64,000 nucleotides of DNA from Phanerodontia chrysosporium (Eukaryota > Basidiomycota > Agaricomycetes > Polyporales > Phanerochaetaceae): contig MJGA01000065.1 of the NCBI GenBank assembly GCA_001910725.1, positions 1-64,000 on the forward strand. Reading direction: 5' to 3'. Under the pieces are notes generated by a model. The model did no database searches, was not told the DNA's origin, and worked only from the letters and a program-made list of their open reading frames with translations. Below, piece by piece: positions 1 to 12,309 of the stretch (position 1 is the stretch's first letter; the number at the start of each line of letters is the position of its first letter). A program made the translations under genes and the position numbers.

Positions 1-180
1 AGGCAATTCGAGCACACCCTCTCCCTAGTCCGCTCCAAGGCCCACCCACCCCTCCGGTCTTGAGCTTGAGCTCCCGCCCTCAGTTCTCCACGTGCTCAGG
101 CAGAAGGTAGGCTCGTCCATCACACCTCGTGGTTCGCCTACACGTCAGCTAGACGATATGCCTGCCCCTCTTGTCCGCAG

Positions 181-1590
181 ACCACGGAAGAGTGGTTCCC
201 CAGCTTTCGGCGCAGCCTGCTTGGCGGGAAGCAGCTGAACCGTTTCTCAGGCTTCGTGACAAGGGGCGCGGAAGAGTGCAGAAGACAAGGAGCCCCCGTC
301 GACGGGACGGCACAGTCGCGGCCTCTGCACGAACTCTGTGCTCGAAGATACCGCGACTGGCCTCGGCGAGGCGGACAAGCACTTCGTCGAGGCAGGGCCC
401 ACGTGGAAGACCAAGGTCCCGCTGTGCTGCATCCTTGTACACTCGCTGTCGAAACGCACGTGGATGCTTTCTGGCGCATACACGATGTACGCCGTCACCT
501 CACTCTTCAGTGCGGACGAGGATGTAGATGCCCGCCGCCCTCGCCCGTGCGCATCACCCGTCCACCGCCGTTTCTCTCACTTCGTCGTGCTCCACACCCG
601 CCCTCACGCGCAGATTACCTAGGATTGTGCTCCCCCCATTGCCCGAGAAGCAGTACGCGGGACGTTTCAACGACGACTTCGTCAAGGCGCGTTGTCGAGA
701 CTTGGAGCGGTACCTCAGCCGCGTTGTACGGCACCCTGTTGCGCACTACGCAGAGGTTCTCACGTTCTTCCTGGGCTGCAAGAGCGAGACGGTGGGCAGC
801 TTTGCGCGATGTTGAGACTTGGCTCTGATATCGAGAAGGAATGGAAGCGGAAATACCCACAATACCTGTCGTACCCGCCAGCGGGACCAACGTTCTGCGC
901 CCACGTATTCCATCCTGCTTCCAACGTCGACTCGGATGAGGCGGTAGAGGTCGCTCGAGCGGTGGGCAGTGGTGTGGAGAATCTTCGAAACATGTACAGC
1001 AAGATTCGGCAGGCAAGGGTCGGTGCGTACTCTTCTCTATGTCCAGAGTATCCCCTAAGTTGCCTCCAGACATGTCCCAGGCTCAACAACTGCCCAGCTA
1101 TTCAATCCTCTCTCTCTCTCTCATCACGTTCAAGCCGCTGGCGCAGGCATCGACGGCGAACAACCCGCCACGCGTTGCGAAACAGTATTGAACACGACCA
1201 TGGCCGAATTCGAGACGTACCATACGCAGAAGACCGAGGACTTCCACATGCTGACAATAGAGTATCTCGATGGCGAGATCGCATTACATGAGCAGGTGTG
1301 TCCCCATTTGTTCGCAAGGTCCATCTGCATCCTGACCTCGCCGCTAGGTGCTCGCGCGTCTCAAGGCTGCGCGGTGGACGCCCGAGCCGCCTATGTATGA
1401 TACCCTCGCGCGTGGAGCCCGGCAGCCTTCGATATATGAGCGCGAGCTGGAACACCTACGCCTCGCGCTCACGCAGTCGTGCCCGCACGTCTTTGACTCG
1501 GCAGCTGTGAGCGTCGCGATACAGGAGGGCGTCGGCATGCTCCTCGGGTCGCCAACGCAGGCGAGCGTCCTGGGCAAGTCCTTCTCATAA
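181..1590 (+). pseudogene. Decayed SNX9-type sorting nexin (PX-BAR)
   Basis: Sorting nexins of the SNX9/18/33 type bind phosphoinositides with a PX domain and bend membranes with a BAR domain in endocytic traffic. Recognisable pieces in order: a segment with NRFSGFVTRGAEE near 240, a PX start near 338-520 (WKTKVP, SGAYTMYAVTSLF), the PX core near 560-780 (LPPLPEKQYAGRFNDDF, YLSRVVRHP), a BAR start near 835-1020 (EWKRKYPQYL), an intron near 1021-1080, and BAR pieces at 1190-1590 (LNTTMAEFETYHTQKTEDFH). The reading frame changes near 330, near 598 (one extra C between LHT and ALTRRLP) and near 800. Between ITFKPLA (near 1140) and CETVLNTTM (near 1185) the middle of the BAR domain is missing. 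Both retained introns have GT-AG borders, so this is a DNA-level relic and not a retrocopy. The 5' end may lie left of the window. Confidence 0.8.
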
Positions 1591-2166
1591 CATCGCGTGA
1601 GTGGCTCGAATTACTGTCTACTACCACGGACTGGGAAACTCATCATACACTAGATATCCAAGTTCTAATGACCGACGATGGAAGCCAACCGTCACTTACC
1701 AACTCCGGATCCCAGCCTGGAATAATGAAGAAGGGAGCCGTGGATCTATGGCAGGTTATCTCAAGCAACCATGCTACAGTCAGCAGAGCTAGGCTGTGGT
1801 ACGGTGGGCAAGAAGAAGAAGAAGGGTTTAGACACTAGTTACGATGCCCAAGCTGCGCTTGCAATTGTGGCTGGTTTATTTCCCTTCTCGCAGTAGAATG
1901 TATTATCTTGACCAGCCCTGCACTTCTGCAGCACGCTATGGCGTTGCTCTGGATGGGGTTACTCTATCACAGTGCTACATGAGGTATGGAATCTGCTGTA
2001 CGCTTGGTATCAATCGATGACCGTACGGGGCAGGAGCACATCGAGTGTAGCTGCAATATCGTCACACCGCCCGTAATATATTTTTGTTTCACATGGGCTC
2101 TTGCTCCCTTTATAGACACGAAACCTGCCCAGACTCATCTCAACTGCAACTGTCATCTGTATCCCC
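1591..2166. other. Intergenic, nothing recognised
   Basis: No frame with coding character and no repeat found elsewhere in the window. It separates the sorting nexin relic from the orphan gene that follows on the same strand. Confidence 0.5.
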
Positions 2167-3491
2167 ATGCTTTCCATGCTTTCCACAGAACCAGCGGTGC
2201 CAGCAGCGTCTGCCTCTATTTCACAACTCACTGGGTCGTTCAAAAGGTTCATAATAGGTTCACTGGCTCGATTTCATGGCATTCCTTGGCTTATAACATC
2301 ACTCAGTACTCCTGTCTTCTCGTGGATTCCTGCCTGCCCGGACATAGTAGGGCGGCCTTATGATTCAAGTGAAAAGGAGGCAGAGGCAACTAAGCGACCT
2401 CGCCGGATTATCGCGGTGGAGACGCTTCCATCAGGAAAGCAGATTGCAGCTATGTTGCCTCTAGCGGAGGGTGCGACATCCGAGTTAGATGAGGGTTCGC
2501 AGTGGCCAAGGCGCATCGACAATTGTGGGTGAGTGGTATGATTCCTGTGCACCCGGTTTATCGAACCAACCTTGTTCTTCCATTGCAGCTTCAGTGAAAT
2601 GTGCGACCTTGTTCAGTGGTACTTCTTCAAGCTCAATCCCAGGTACCGGTGCAAGATTATACCAAACAAGGATTCCCCGGACTGCCCAACCACTATATTA
2701 ATGAAAGCCGACGAAGATCCGAGCGACGACGCTGCCACAGTCGGTGAGTTCTTCACCATCTCTCATGCGGTCGCATTCTTGTTGACTACTGTTGATGTCC
2801 CCAGGGACTTCGGGTAGGGTATTCAGTCCTGACTCAATGGAGATGGACGGCTGTATGCCTGAGGATACTCCTGCTTCTCCTCCATCTCAACACAGCCTCA
2901 ACCTCAACCTCGAAAATCACCTGCCAGGTACTGAAAGTCACATTCCTTCCTTGATGTATCTGCCCGCTCATGCCGTGAGGCAGACAACGATGACTGTAGT
3001 ATGGCGACTGCACGAGACGATAACGAGTCAAGAGCCTTCACCCCTTGCCCCTCTATAAAGGCGCCGTCAGTGAGAGCTCCCTCAGATATCAGTATGATGG
3101 ATGTGACGCATGCACCCACGGTCGCTGCTTGGGCGATGCGTACTCGTACCTACTCAGAGGCGTTCCCCGGATCTGGATCCGGGGAAACGTCTGAATTCCC
3201 ATCCAAGCGCCTCAAGACCACTGCTGCTGCGGCGCGTGCTGCAGGTGCAACAGTGCCAACTACGAACAGTCAAGCAGCAAGACCGAGAAGTGCGCGTTTA
3301 GGCACTGTGCTGGCAAGGGACCGGTACAGGACCCTCATTCCCAACTCTGCATCACCGACCAAGGCAAAAGCATCCGCACAGAAACAGATGCCACGTGGAG
3401 CCAAAGAGACCGGTGAGTGCAACGATCTTGGTCCAGGCGCATGAGAAGTCTGATTGCGGAGACAGATAGGACCTCGTCGAAGAAGCACTAG
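2167..3491 (+). CDS. Orphan protein, 364 aa, paralogue of the gene at 50 kb
   Basis: Five exons fit in phase: 2167-2528, 2589-2743, 2805-2927, 2984-3412 and 3466-3491, giving 364 residues without internal stops. I do not recognise the family. The N-terminal third holds a conserved core (RRIIAVETLPSGKQIAAMLP, then LAEGATSELDEG, RRIDNCGF, WYFFKLNPRYRCKIIP) that aligns with the minus-strand gene at 49962-50920. The intron after the CG dipeptide also corresponds. The C-terminal half is low complexity and basic (PSKRLKTTAAAARAAGA), with Ser/Thr/Pro-rich stretches, possibly a nuclear tail; that is inference. No signal peptide or clear membrane span. The ATG at 2167 is the first in frame. Confidence 0.6.
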
Positions 3492-4461
3492 CAACACGCT
3501 CTCGTATCAAAGATGATTAGACAGAGGCCTACATGTATGACAAAGGGTGCTAGCACTAACTTCAGAATTGTTCATTTGTGTTGTAGAATGATCACGCAGG
3601 AGTGAAGAGGAAACGACTGATAATTAGACTAGCTAAGTTGGACAAGTACTTATACAGTAAGTAATAGTTCCCGAGAATTACTATAGAGGGTGAACCGCAA
3701 CATTAAGTGAAATAAGAAAAATACGGTTAACCTAGATAAGCAACGTTTACTAAGTGGATAACAAAGAGTGTATGAGAATGTAAAATAACTAGACGAGCCA
3801 ATGGTCATGCCCCGGAGGGCGTAATTACCGAGTCCCGGCTCCTTCTATACCTGGGCATCCGCACCAAGGTGCGTGCGCCTTTGGCGCATCATCCCGCCGG
3901 CGCCTCGGACATAACGACGATTTGAAGCCCTCGAGTATCGCTGAGGCTCGATCTGCAACAACAGCCGAGCATAAGCTATATAGTGGATCTGAGCCTCTGT
4001 CTGGATCATGCATGCCCATGCCTTCAAGTGCTGAAGTGCACTAGGATCCGGACTGGCTGGGGATCCGGAGGACAACCACGAGCCTGCACCCTGAAGGATT
4101 TCTGTGCACAGAGGCAAACTGTCAATACACTCATCGCAGATATCACGAAGCCTCCGGATCCCTACGGCGACCTTGCGTTGCCAACATCTATGTTGCCCTC
4201 TCTCGCAGTACCGGACGATATAGCATTCACATCCTGAGGGACTTTGCTCATAGAATGTAGGATAATTCGACTAGATGACACTGTATTGTGAGAAGGAAAC
4301 GGCGGGAGAGAAATGGAACGACGCGAGAACGAAGGCGCACGCTGCTTTGGGAAAGGGGAGCAAATAGATACAAACACAGCTTCAGGCGCCCGGCGCATCG
4401 CTCTCTGGCTGTCGAGAGTCGAGACCGCGTCTGTTATATTGACGTCATGGGAGGACTTATC
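3492..4461. other. Intergenic, AT-rich then unassigned
   Basis: Positions 3500-3800 are AT-rich and lack open frames. From 3800 to 4240 short frames occur, one ending LALPTSMLPSLAVPDDIAFTS at 4237, but none has splice support or a family I recognise. Confidence 0.4.
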
Positions 4462-4806
4462 CTTGCATCCGTCAACACTTGAAAATAATCATAATTCCAG
4501 GAACAGGAGTGTGCGTCAATTAATTAATTTTGAGGCAGTTTTAAACCCGGAGAGCAGTGCACCGAGAATGGCGGCATTCGGCCGGAGAGGGCGATGCATT
4601 CCTACCATTTTGGAGGAGAGATGCTTACTAACAGCCCACGTCAGCCAATCACAGAGGCTCCCGCGAGGTGGAGCGTCCCGCAAACGACTGGATAGTCCTG
4701 TTACAAGTGACTGGACAAGTGACTGGACAACCTACTCGACAACCTACTCGACCGGCAGTCGAGTCGCTGTCCCGATCACGACTGGACACGGGTTTTGCCC
4801 GTTGTG
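4462..4806 (+). repeat. Dispersed repeat, copy 1 (111-bp core at 4696-4806)
   Basis: The core 4696-4806 matches the reverse complement of 40810-40920 almost base for base and has the same length of 111 bp. It begins TCCTGTTACAAG and ends CCCGTTGTG. Inside it lie two short tandem pairs: the unit AGTGACTGGACA twice and the unit ACCTACTCGACA about twice. Upstream similarity is weaker but collinear (GCGAGGTGGAGCG, and CTTGCATCC followed by CAACACTT at 4462), so the whole element may be about 300-350 bp. No coding capacity. It could be a MITE or a decayed LTR end; terminal repeats and target duplications are not evident to me. Confidence 0.7.
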
Positions 4807-6340
4807 TTTGCAATCAAAATGATGACTCTGCCTGCCCATTGGATGATCTGTGAACCTCTTCGAGCTCCGCCGTGTCTCATGGGTTTCTCACCGAGCAACG
4901 AGCATGCATGTGAGTAGCTTTCATTTGTCAGAATGAGATACATGTTGAACTTGAACTTAGAATACAAATTGCTGATGAAACTGGTCAAGACTATGGAAGT
5001 TTTGAGATGGAAGTGAATAATAACATGGCGCCAAGGGAGTCAAGTGTGCTCGAAAGCATGAGGAGGCGTAGCGGGAGCAAGGCTAGCACATCATGGTGTG
5101 TGGCAAGCTGCCACGGTTGTAAGTCCCAATGTCACAACGAAGCAAGATGGACGAGCAAACTCACAAAGCAAGTGTCTGCCGCCATTTACTCCTTTGCCCC
5201 GCGAAGCTCTGGCTCTTCGGGCTCGGACGCGCGCCGCTTTCGTCCTGGACGTCCCGCAGGTGAGCACTCCTCCACGCGCCGAAACACACGCAACGGCTCA
5301 CCATGCCGAAGCCAGCGGTAGGCACGCTCCGCGGTCGCTGAGAGAACGAAAAGCGACGGGTAAGGCTGCCCAACATACGGCCAGACGACCATCTTCGGGA
5401 CCGACTGTCCTTCGCCTCGAGGGCCTCAAAGGTCGCGTAAGATATACCCTGCGGCCCCTGGGAGCGCGCGCGGCGACCGCGGGCACGCGTATTGTCACGG
5501 ATCGCCCCCTCTGTGCGCGCGCCCACGACCGATCCACCACGATTATTGTGGGGGAGGCCGAGCCCTGAAACGGGTGTGTGGGGGGCGGATTCCCCGTCTC
5601 GAGCGGCCGCGCGGTGTGCCCAGCCGGATCGAAGGCGGGGCACGCCCCAGAACGTGGCGTTTCAGGCGGCATCGAGGACGGGTTTGGGCTCGCGGAACCT
5701 CGCCTGCGACACGTCGCTGCGCCCGCCTGGCGCCACTCTTCTTTGTTCGGGACCGTGCTCTGGACGCGCCGCCGATCGTCGTTTTGTAGTTGTCGATCGA
5801 CTCCAAGGACGGGATTCCTGCGTGAGAAGGGCTTCGATTTTCTTCGATCGCAGCCCTGGCTAATCCTTGTTCGTCTTCGGGCGGCCCCTCTCAGGAGGCT
5901 TCCAAACCACTCATAGTGCCGTCTCTCATCTACAGGCCCATAGGATCATCCCACTTCAAGTTAGTGTGCGCTCCGAGTTGAGACGCTCTGCGGACAAAGC
6001 TCCTTTCTGTGCTAACGATGGTGCGGATACGCAGGAATGTATCGTGATTTACGGCAAAAATTTAGGATCATTGAGGTCTCAATGTCCAGTATCACCCTCG
6101 AACATCAGTCCCTGTATACCAGCTGCAGCTTCGAACATCTTGTGAGTGAAGGTCAGTGTCCCAGAGAAACGTATTCTCATAGTTGCCCGCGAAACCAGAT
6201 CCATTTAGGTTACTATTGACGGAACCAGCGTAGAAAAGCCATTCAATGTCACGATTCACCGCCTGCCTGTGCACCGCTCGGCAGCATGGTGCGCCGCTAA
6301 GTGTCCGCAAGGCATTCTTTCGACCGCGGACGCCTGTCGT
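4807..6340. other. Unassigned GC-rich stretch
   Basis: Between 5160 and 5900 the DNA is GC-rich and CpG-rich, which opens long overlapping frames on both strands (for example 5098-5568 on plus and 5161-5643 on minus). None gives a recognisable protein. A frame at 6215-6354 on plus (KPFNVTIHRLPVHRSAAW) looks somewhat coding but has no partner exons that I can defend. Confidence 0.35.
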
Positions 6341-8303
6341 AGATGGCAAGGAGACATATGCACACGCGGTTGACGTGTGATACCCGCCGGACAGTGAGTG
6401 CAATGTGGTCTATGGCCTCGCACATACGGATCACCCTTGTCTCTCAGTGCCAGGCCCAGCAAATCTGCATGCGCTGCGCCATTCGCACGTCAGGGATGAC
6501 GCGCATTTATCACTGCGCCGCCGCTCGCACCGTGGGATGCCGCCCCGTCTCACTTCGCGACCGAGCAACGCACGCCCGCGAGCTTAAGCCCAATTCGCAC
6601 CGTCGCGCCGGGAAAGGCAATCCTTATCACGCTGGACAGGCCTTCGCGCACTGGCCCCCCGTGCCTGTGTCGCCGCCTCGCGGCGCACATGCGGCCCTCG
6701 CGGAGCCGCGGGCTTCGTGTTCGCTGGGCTCGCCGCGCATCTGTCGCCAGGGACGCCCTCGCTGCCCATGCCGGCATTTCTTTGGGCGACCCGCCACCAT
6801 TCAGCGGACGGAAAGGGCTTGGGGCGCGCGGTGCCGCTTCGCGTTCTGGACCTGTGCCCAGCAGCAAGCCCGTCCTGGTAGTGCCCGTGGTAGTGCCCGT
6901 GGTCGCGCGACCGGCACTTGCGGCGGCACACGCCAGACACGCTGCATGCAGGCCCGTCGGACGTGTGCGCGAGGCCCCGTCTCATGGTGCACACGCGTTC
7001 GCAGGCCGGTATATAGCGCCGCGCCTGCGCTACCTGCGGTGCCCCGCTCGCCCAAAGCTTCCATTCTCTTGCCAACCATTCTGCCCGGTTCATGTTCGGC
7101 TTCGCATCACGCGCACCGCCCTCTGCCGCTTTCACGCAGCCGCACCTCGACGGGCTGCAGCTCCTCTGGAAACGCCTCTTCGAGCACGTCCTCGACCGCG
7201 GCGACACGTACAAGCGCGAGGCGTTTGGCGCCATGCACGACGACAGCCGCATCTTCGGGCTCGAGACGTACGCGGACCTGCGAGACAGCCATGATTTGTA
7301 CGAGCTGTGCTGCTGTGTGGGCGGTCTCGCCTGCTGATTGCGGTGCATTGCAGACTGAGCCTGGAACGGGACAGCCTGGTGAGCTCTGCAAGCGACCCGA
7401 CGAACTTCTCAGTAGAGCTCGTGTCAAGAGTGTACGCATACAAATCAAAAGCAAAGATGTTATACAAAAACGTTCTGGTATGCGGCACTCCCTCACCATC
7501 TCTGTTGCTGATGCTCATCGACTCCGTAGAAGGCACTAGAGACGGCGGAGAGGCCACCGCCGCCGCGCTCCATGCTGGCACCGCCCGACACACTCAGGGT
7601 ATTCAGATTCCCTAGTGTGTCTGCGTCCTCTCTGACAGACTCGTCGATGTATGGGCCCGACGTTGAGCTGGTCAGACCGAGGCTTTGAGGGGTTTGCGGG
7701 TGTGTCTCGTCAGTCATGACTCAAAAAGGACGGCGCGCTACAAATGTACATGTATATTCCAACAGCAGGACAACGAACAGCATATCTATCAGATCCTTTT
7801 GTATCTTTATTAACCACATCCATATGCTCCCCACAGGCTTCTGCAGTCTGAGCTTGCCTGCAATTACTTCGGCTTGTGGAAAGCGCTGACGGCGCAGGAC
7901 CTGTTCCCAGGACACTGGCGCCGGGGGCGAGCACGCTTGTTGTTTTCCGCCACGACGGTCTCCAGCGCAATATCGCGCTCTCTCGGGCCTCGTACGCTTC
8001 GCTGAGTCGCCGTCGTAGTCTCCAGCTCACGTCGATGGTCGGCTCGAGCATCGCCCCCATTGTTGTCGCCGACGACCTGAAATCACGCGCGTTGTTCCCG
8101 TGCCTATACTCGTCCATGAAGGCACCAAACGCCGTCCTCGCGACGGTATTGTGTTCGCCAACAACGTGGTATCCACGATCCCTTCGCAGGCTGCATATCT
8201 GCACAAACAAGGGAAGACATGGGTATATATGCCGCGCCCCCGCCGTGGCTGTTCGGCAGGCCAAGCACGGACCTGACACCACCCACCTACAACCACGTCC
8301 GCC
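6341..8303. other. Unassigned region with exon-like pieces
   Basis: A plus-strand piece at 7125-7310 reads HLDGLQLLWKRLFEHVLDRG and later GLETYADLRDSHDLYEL, with codon use like real exons. Another piece at 7845-8000 reads LACNYFGLWKALTAQDLF, and one near 8098-8215 reads ILVHEGTKRRPRDGIVFANN. These could be exons of a damaged gene upstream of the 8304 gene. I could not join them in phase, so I leave them uncalled. Confidence 0.35.
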
Positions 8304-10566
8304 ATGGATCGACGCAGCGATACCCTGGCGATGCAGTTCGTCAACATACTCTTACACGAAGTCGATTTCCTCGCCAAGGCGCCCCGTGCCCTCCGTCGGC
8401 TCGCCGCCAAGTGGGCCCCCGAAAGCCAGCGGTCGCCGGGCAAGCTGCGCTCTGCGTTCAGCCTCTCGTACACGAACAGCATGAAATACACAATGGCCCC
8501 GGCTCTGTGGCACAAAACTGCCACCGACAAGGCCCAGACGCACTTCATCACACATGGTGAGGCGCACCTCCGGTGTGCAGCGTGGGACCTCCTCGAGAGC
8601 GAGCGTAGGTCGTACGCGTCCAAGGACTGCCTTGACAGGCTCCATGCCGCACACAAGCAGTGAGTGCGCATATATGTACCTTATATGACTTTACAAACGC
8701 GCCTTCACTACGTAGCGTGTCTGCTGCTCGAGACACAGTCGATACCGCGATTGCCACTGCAAAGCATAAGCGCTCTCCAGAGGTCTTCATGGAGGCCTGG
8801 AGATTCTATCGCGATGCCATGTACTTCCATAAGATGGTCAAGGTATGTACAGAAATACCCTACCCCTAGCTACTCTTCTCACTGTTCTGCAGGAAGAAAC
8901 GGGCATCTGCGCAGACTTGGGTACCCGAAAGGCTCGCATCAGCGGCTTGCCATCCTCGCGCCGCCACACCTTGCATGGCTCCTCCGTATCACTCACTGTT
9001 CCTCTCATCGATATCCACCCTCCCTCGCCTACTCTCTGGCATGATGAAGGCTCTGAACATAGCGATCCCGACGATAATTCTGTCTGTGGTCAGCCCCTCC
9101 GCCACCTGGACCATTTCTTCGACCAAATGGACACCTCTGCAGCGAGCGCTTCGCTTTGTGAGCCGTATCAGGAGGCTATCTATAGGCTAGAAGCTGCCGC
9201 CAAGGAACCTTGTAGGTCCTCGCTTTGTAGCGTCGGTTCGCCCGACTGAGTACTGGCTATCGCAGATCATGCACTTCAAGAGAGCAAGTGCACGTCCGAA
9301 CACGACGTGGACATGGGCATGGACACATCCACCGCGGACCCTTTCAGCTCTACTACAGCACTTGTCTCTGCGGAGTCTTTTACCGAGACTTATGATGACG
9401 ACCCCGACGATTGCAACGATGATGATTGTCACGAAGCACAACAAGTGAATCCCGACTCGGATACTCCTACGGACAGTGATAGTAAGTTTTCTTCATGGTA
9501 ATCTTCTTTCGCAGATAGCTGATCTTTTATCACAGCAGACTCAGAACTCGATAGAGAGCTCCTCACGGCCGAGATCAAGATCGGCACACCCACGATCGCC
9601 AGTGCTACCTACGAAGGAGCGTTCTCTCCCATCAAGCCAATTCAACTCCCCGCTCTTCCTGCTGAGCTCGTCTTTACGAGGGACCCCTATGAGTATATCG
9701 ATAGGACGCTCAACAACCACGGGGAAGATCGTGAGTTTTTATCCGCTGATGAGACCTGATCCTTGCCCACCTATCATTGCCGTTCAGCTCGGAAGTACTG
9801 GGAAATCCCGTTCAGCCGGCTCGCACCTCCGGACGTGGCAAACATCGCGAACACACTTGCGGGCCACGGCCTCGAGGCGGCGCTCGCTCTGATCGAGCAA
9901 TACTCCGTCCTGGTGCGCGACTGGCTCGCACAGCAAGACGGCACGCAGAAGCCGCTCCTCGAGCCCGAGACGCGCTCCGTGACTTCTGAGCTCGTCTCGC
10001 CGAGCGACCCGGTCGTCGCCGACTCGCCGCGGCGCGCACTGGCGGGGGCGGTCGGCGACGTGCGCGCGCCGCTGCAGCCCGGGGCACTGGACTCGCTCGA
10101 CCTCGCGGAGCCGTCGCCGCTCGTGCTGGTGCCGCGCACGCCCAAGTTCGACGAGGACCCCGCCGCGGACGCGGGCATGGACGCGCCGAGCGGCGACGCA
10201 GACTCGATGCTTGCATGGCCGTACGGCCCGAGCCGCACGACGACGCTCGACAATCCTGTCCAGGGTCCCGCGCCAACAGCGCATCTCGGCGACCAGTTCA
10301 CGGCGATGCTGGCGGTGCTTCCAGAGCGCGTGTCTGCACCGCCTAGTCCAGCGGGCGGCTCGTCGCGGGATGTCAATGAGGCTCTGTGCACGGAGGGCAC
10401 AGGCTTCACGGAGGAGCCGAGGCTGCTCGCCCATTGGACAAAGCCCTTGACAAGCGAGGTTCCGTGGGCTGGTGAATCCGACGTTGGATTTGATGTTGAC
10501 GTTGGATTTGATGATGGGGAAGGATGTGAACTTGCCGGAGAAGTTACTTTTGAAGCGGTGGTCTAA
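8304..10566 (+). CDS. Orphan protein, 662 aa, six exons
   Basis: Exons 8304-8659, 8716-8842, 8893-9211, 9266-9481, 9539-9730 and 9788-10566 join in phase through five GT-AG introns of 50-57 bp, giving 662 residues and a TAA stop. The N-terminal 160 residues look helical and soluble (SYTNSMKYTMAPALWHKTAT, FMEAWRFYRDAMYFHKMVK). A central Asp/Ser/Thr-rich acidic segment follows (DDDPDDCNDDDC). The 260-residue last exon begins RKYWEIPFSRLAPPDVANIA and becomes Pro/Ala-rich. Its end carries an 18-base tandem unit encoding DVGFDVDVGFD. No family recognised; I see no catalytic motif, signal peptide or membrane span. Confidence 0.65.
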
Positions 10567-11358
10567 CGAGGGGCACCAAGGTGACTTGCGAAGGACTCCC
10601 ACAATATCGAACTGCCTGACGCAACGGACATACAAGTGTCTAAAACGTAGAAATGTCTCATAACCCCACACGTGTCTTTACATCCCAAGAAAATGTTGAT
10701 CTACCTCTTTGTCCTAGTGAACCCAGCAGCTAGCTGGCATTCCAACCTCCCAGTCGCAAGCAAGAGTTGGGTCGTACAGAATGTCGGAATATTGGCGAAT
10801 TGTTGCCTCAACTGCACGTACTGTACTGGGACAACCTGAAGTTCACGGCTTGTGACCCGTGACGCTTGTGGATGGTCGAGTTCACAGTTCAGCGCCCGTC
10901 GGAACGCCCAAGCAGCCAATCAAAGGGCTAGAAAAGCCGCTGGGTGCGCCAGCGCCCGCCAAATTGCCCCCTTGTGACCCGTGACCCCAGTTCGCAGACG
11001 TCCAGTTCATGGCCGTTGTGACCGTGACGTGAACTTTAGGTCGTCCCAGTACAGTATACCGGTAACGCTTCGTTGTATCATGTGCACGCAGTCATGTCGA
11101 TGGCGGTGCTGTCATGAGAGGTAAACTTAGTCCCCTCGAGGCGGCCGCGGGTAACGGACAAATGACAGTGCGCGCTGATTGAATGCAGCGTTCCTGGAGC
11201 AAAAGAATTAGTGATCCAAGTCCAATATGTCCCAACACTGCCCTTTGGCTCCTGACATGGACATCTCACAGAATATGCCTGTATACGAAAGCTCGAAGTT
11301 ACGATGACACCCCAGCCTCGTTCGCAGCCATGGACACACAAATCACCCTTTCTATACC
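10567..11358. other. Intergenic with short GTGACC-type repeats
   Basis: No supported gene. The motif CTTGTGACCCGTGAC occurs near 10850 and again near 10970, with further GTGACC copies and CCAGTTCAC or AGTTCACG words between, suggesting a small degenerate repeat cluster. Whether it is regulatory is unknown. Confidence 0.4.
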
Positions 11359-12090
11359 ATGGACACTGCAGCTATCGGCGATTCTCCCCGCCTCTGTCTG
11401 ACCATCCTTCCCAATGCGCGCTATGTGCATCCTCGACACGCCGTAATGAGCCCACGCGAGCAAAACCACTGGACATTCCGGTCCGGTGGCGTGCAAGGCG
11501 TGAACCTGCAGAACGCATACGAGGGGACGCTCGAGGACCTCCACGGCAGTGAGGACGAGCTTTTCCCGGCCGGCTTTGGGAAGGTCGGCATCTTGTTCGT
11601 GGTGGGTAGCACAGACACACACCCTTTGACCACCTGGCTCATGTGTCCAATCGCTATAGATCAAGGGCTACAAGGCGTACCGCCACACCAGAAATGCGCA
11701 GCGCGTCCGGGAACGAGTACCAGTGCCAACACTGCGCCGCAAAGTGGTAGAGTACATTGTAGAGGCAACGGTCGCGTACCTGCGCCAGGTGACTTCGTTT
11801 CCGGAAAGCAGTCCTCTGCATGCACTGATGCACGATGTTAATGAAGGTCACCACTACCGAGGACCACGACGGCACATTCACCTTTGGTCCTAACGGGATC
11901 CAGGTTCAGGACTTATATCTACTGGAGCTGCGCCGCTTTGGCAAGTGATCGTTCCTGTACTCGGGTACACAAACTCATGGGATCCTGCCTTGCTCCTGGA
12001 GGTGCCTTTAGCGTCCTGTATGTCTCGCACTGCACGATAGCTGACACATCGTTGTTACCATCTAGCTCGACTGGGAGACCATTATCGGCG
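11359..12090 (+). pseudogene. Broken orphan gene of a basidiomycete family
   Basis: The first exon from ATG 11359 reads collinearly (SPREQNHWTFRSGGVQGVNL, NAYEGTLEDL, FPAGFGKVGILFV) to a donor near 11600. An acceptor near 11659 continues with IKGYKAYRHTRNAQRVRERV and YIVEATVAYLRQVTSFPESS. The frame then shifts near 11840 before TFTFGPNGIQVQDLYLLEL, and shifts again near 11940, where a few residues appear lost before WQVIVPVLGYTNSWDPALLL. I know proteins with this layout only as uncharacterised agaricomycete sequences. Two frame breaks make an intact product unlikely, unless a sequencing error or an unseen intron explains them. Confidence 0.5.
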
Positions 12091-12309
12091 AATTTACTCA
12101 AACTTCGTGCAGCAGTAGGCTCGTGAACCAGCCTCTTAAATTGCAGAAGGGGCAAGCCACGTTCCTCCATAGTGCAGCAGAAGCCATCCTTGGTATCCCA
12201 TTGAAGTGCGATTTCTTTGGTTCTGCTTATCGTTTCACAGTAATATTACAACACTTGTCTACATAGACGAGAGGGCAAAAGAGGGCGTGGGTGGAATACT
12301 TGTGTAGTC

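Noticed and set aside
3165..3190. Palindrome TCCCCGGATC / GATCCGGGGA as a terminator or operator
   Set aside because: It lies inside an in-phase exon of a eukaryotic gene; the stem is short and explained by Gly/Ser codons.
5161..5863. Overlapping long frames on both strands in a GC-rich stretch
   Set aside because: High GC removes stop codons in all frames; no recognisable protein and no consistent introns. May be a CpG-rich regulatory region.
9784..10671. 295-codon minus-strand frame opposite the last exon of the 662-aa gene
   Set aside because: The plus-strand exon joins in phase with five others; the antisense frame is a by-product of GC-rich codons.
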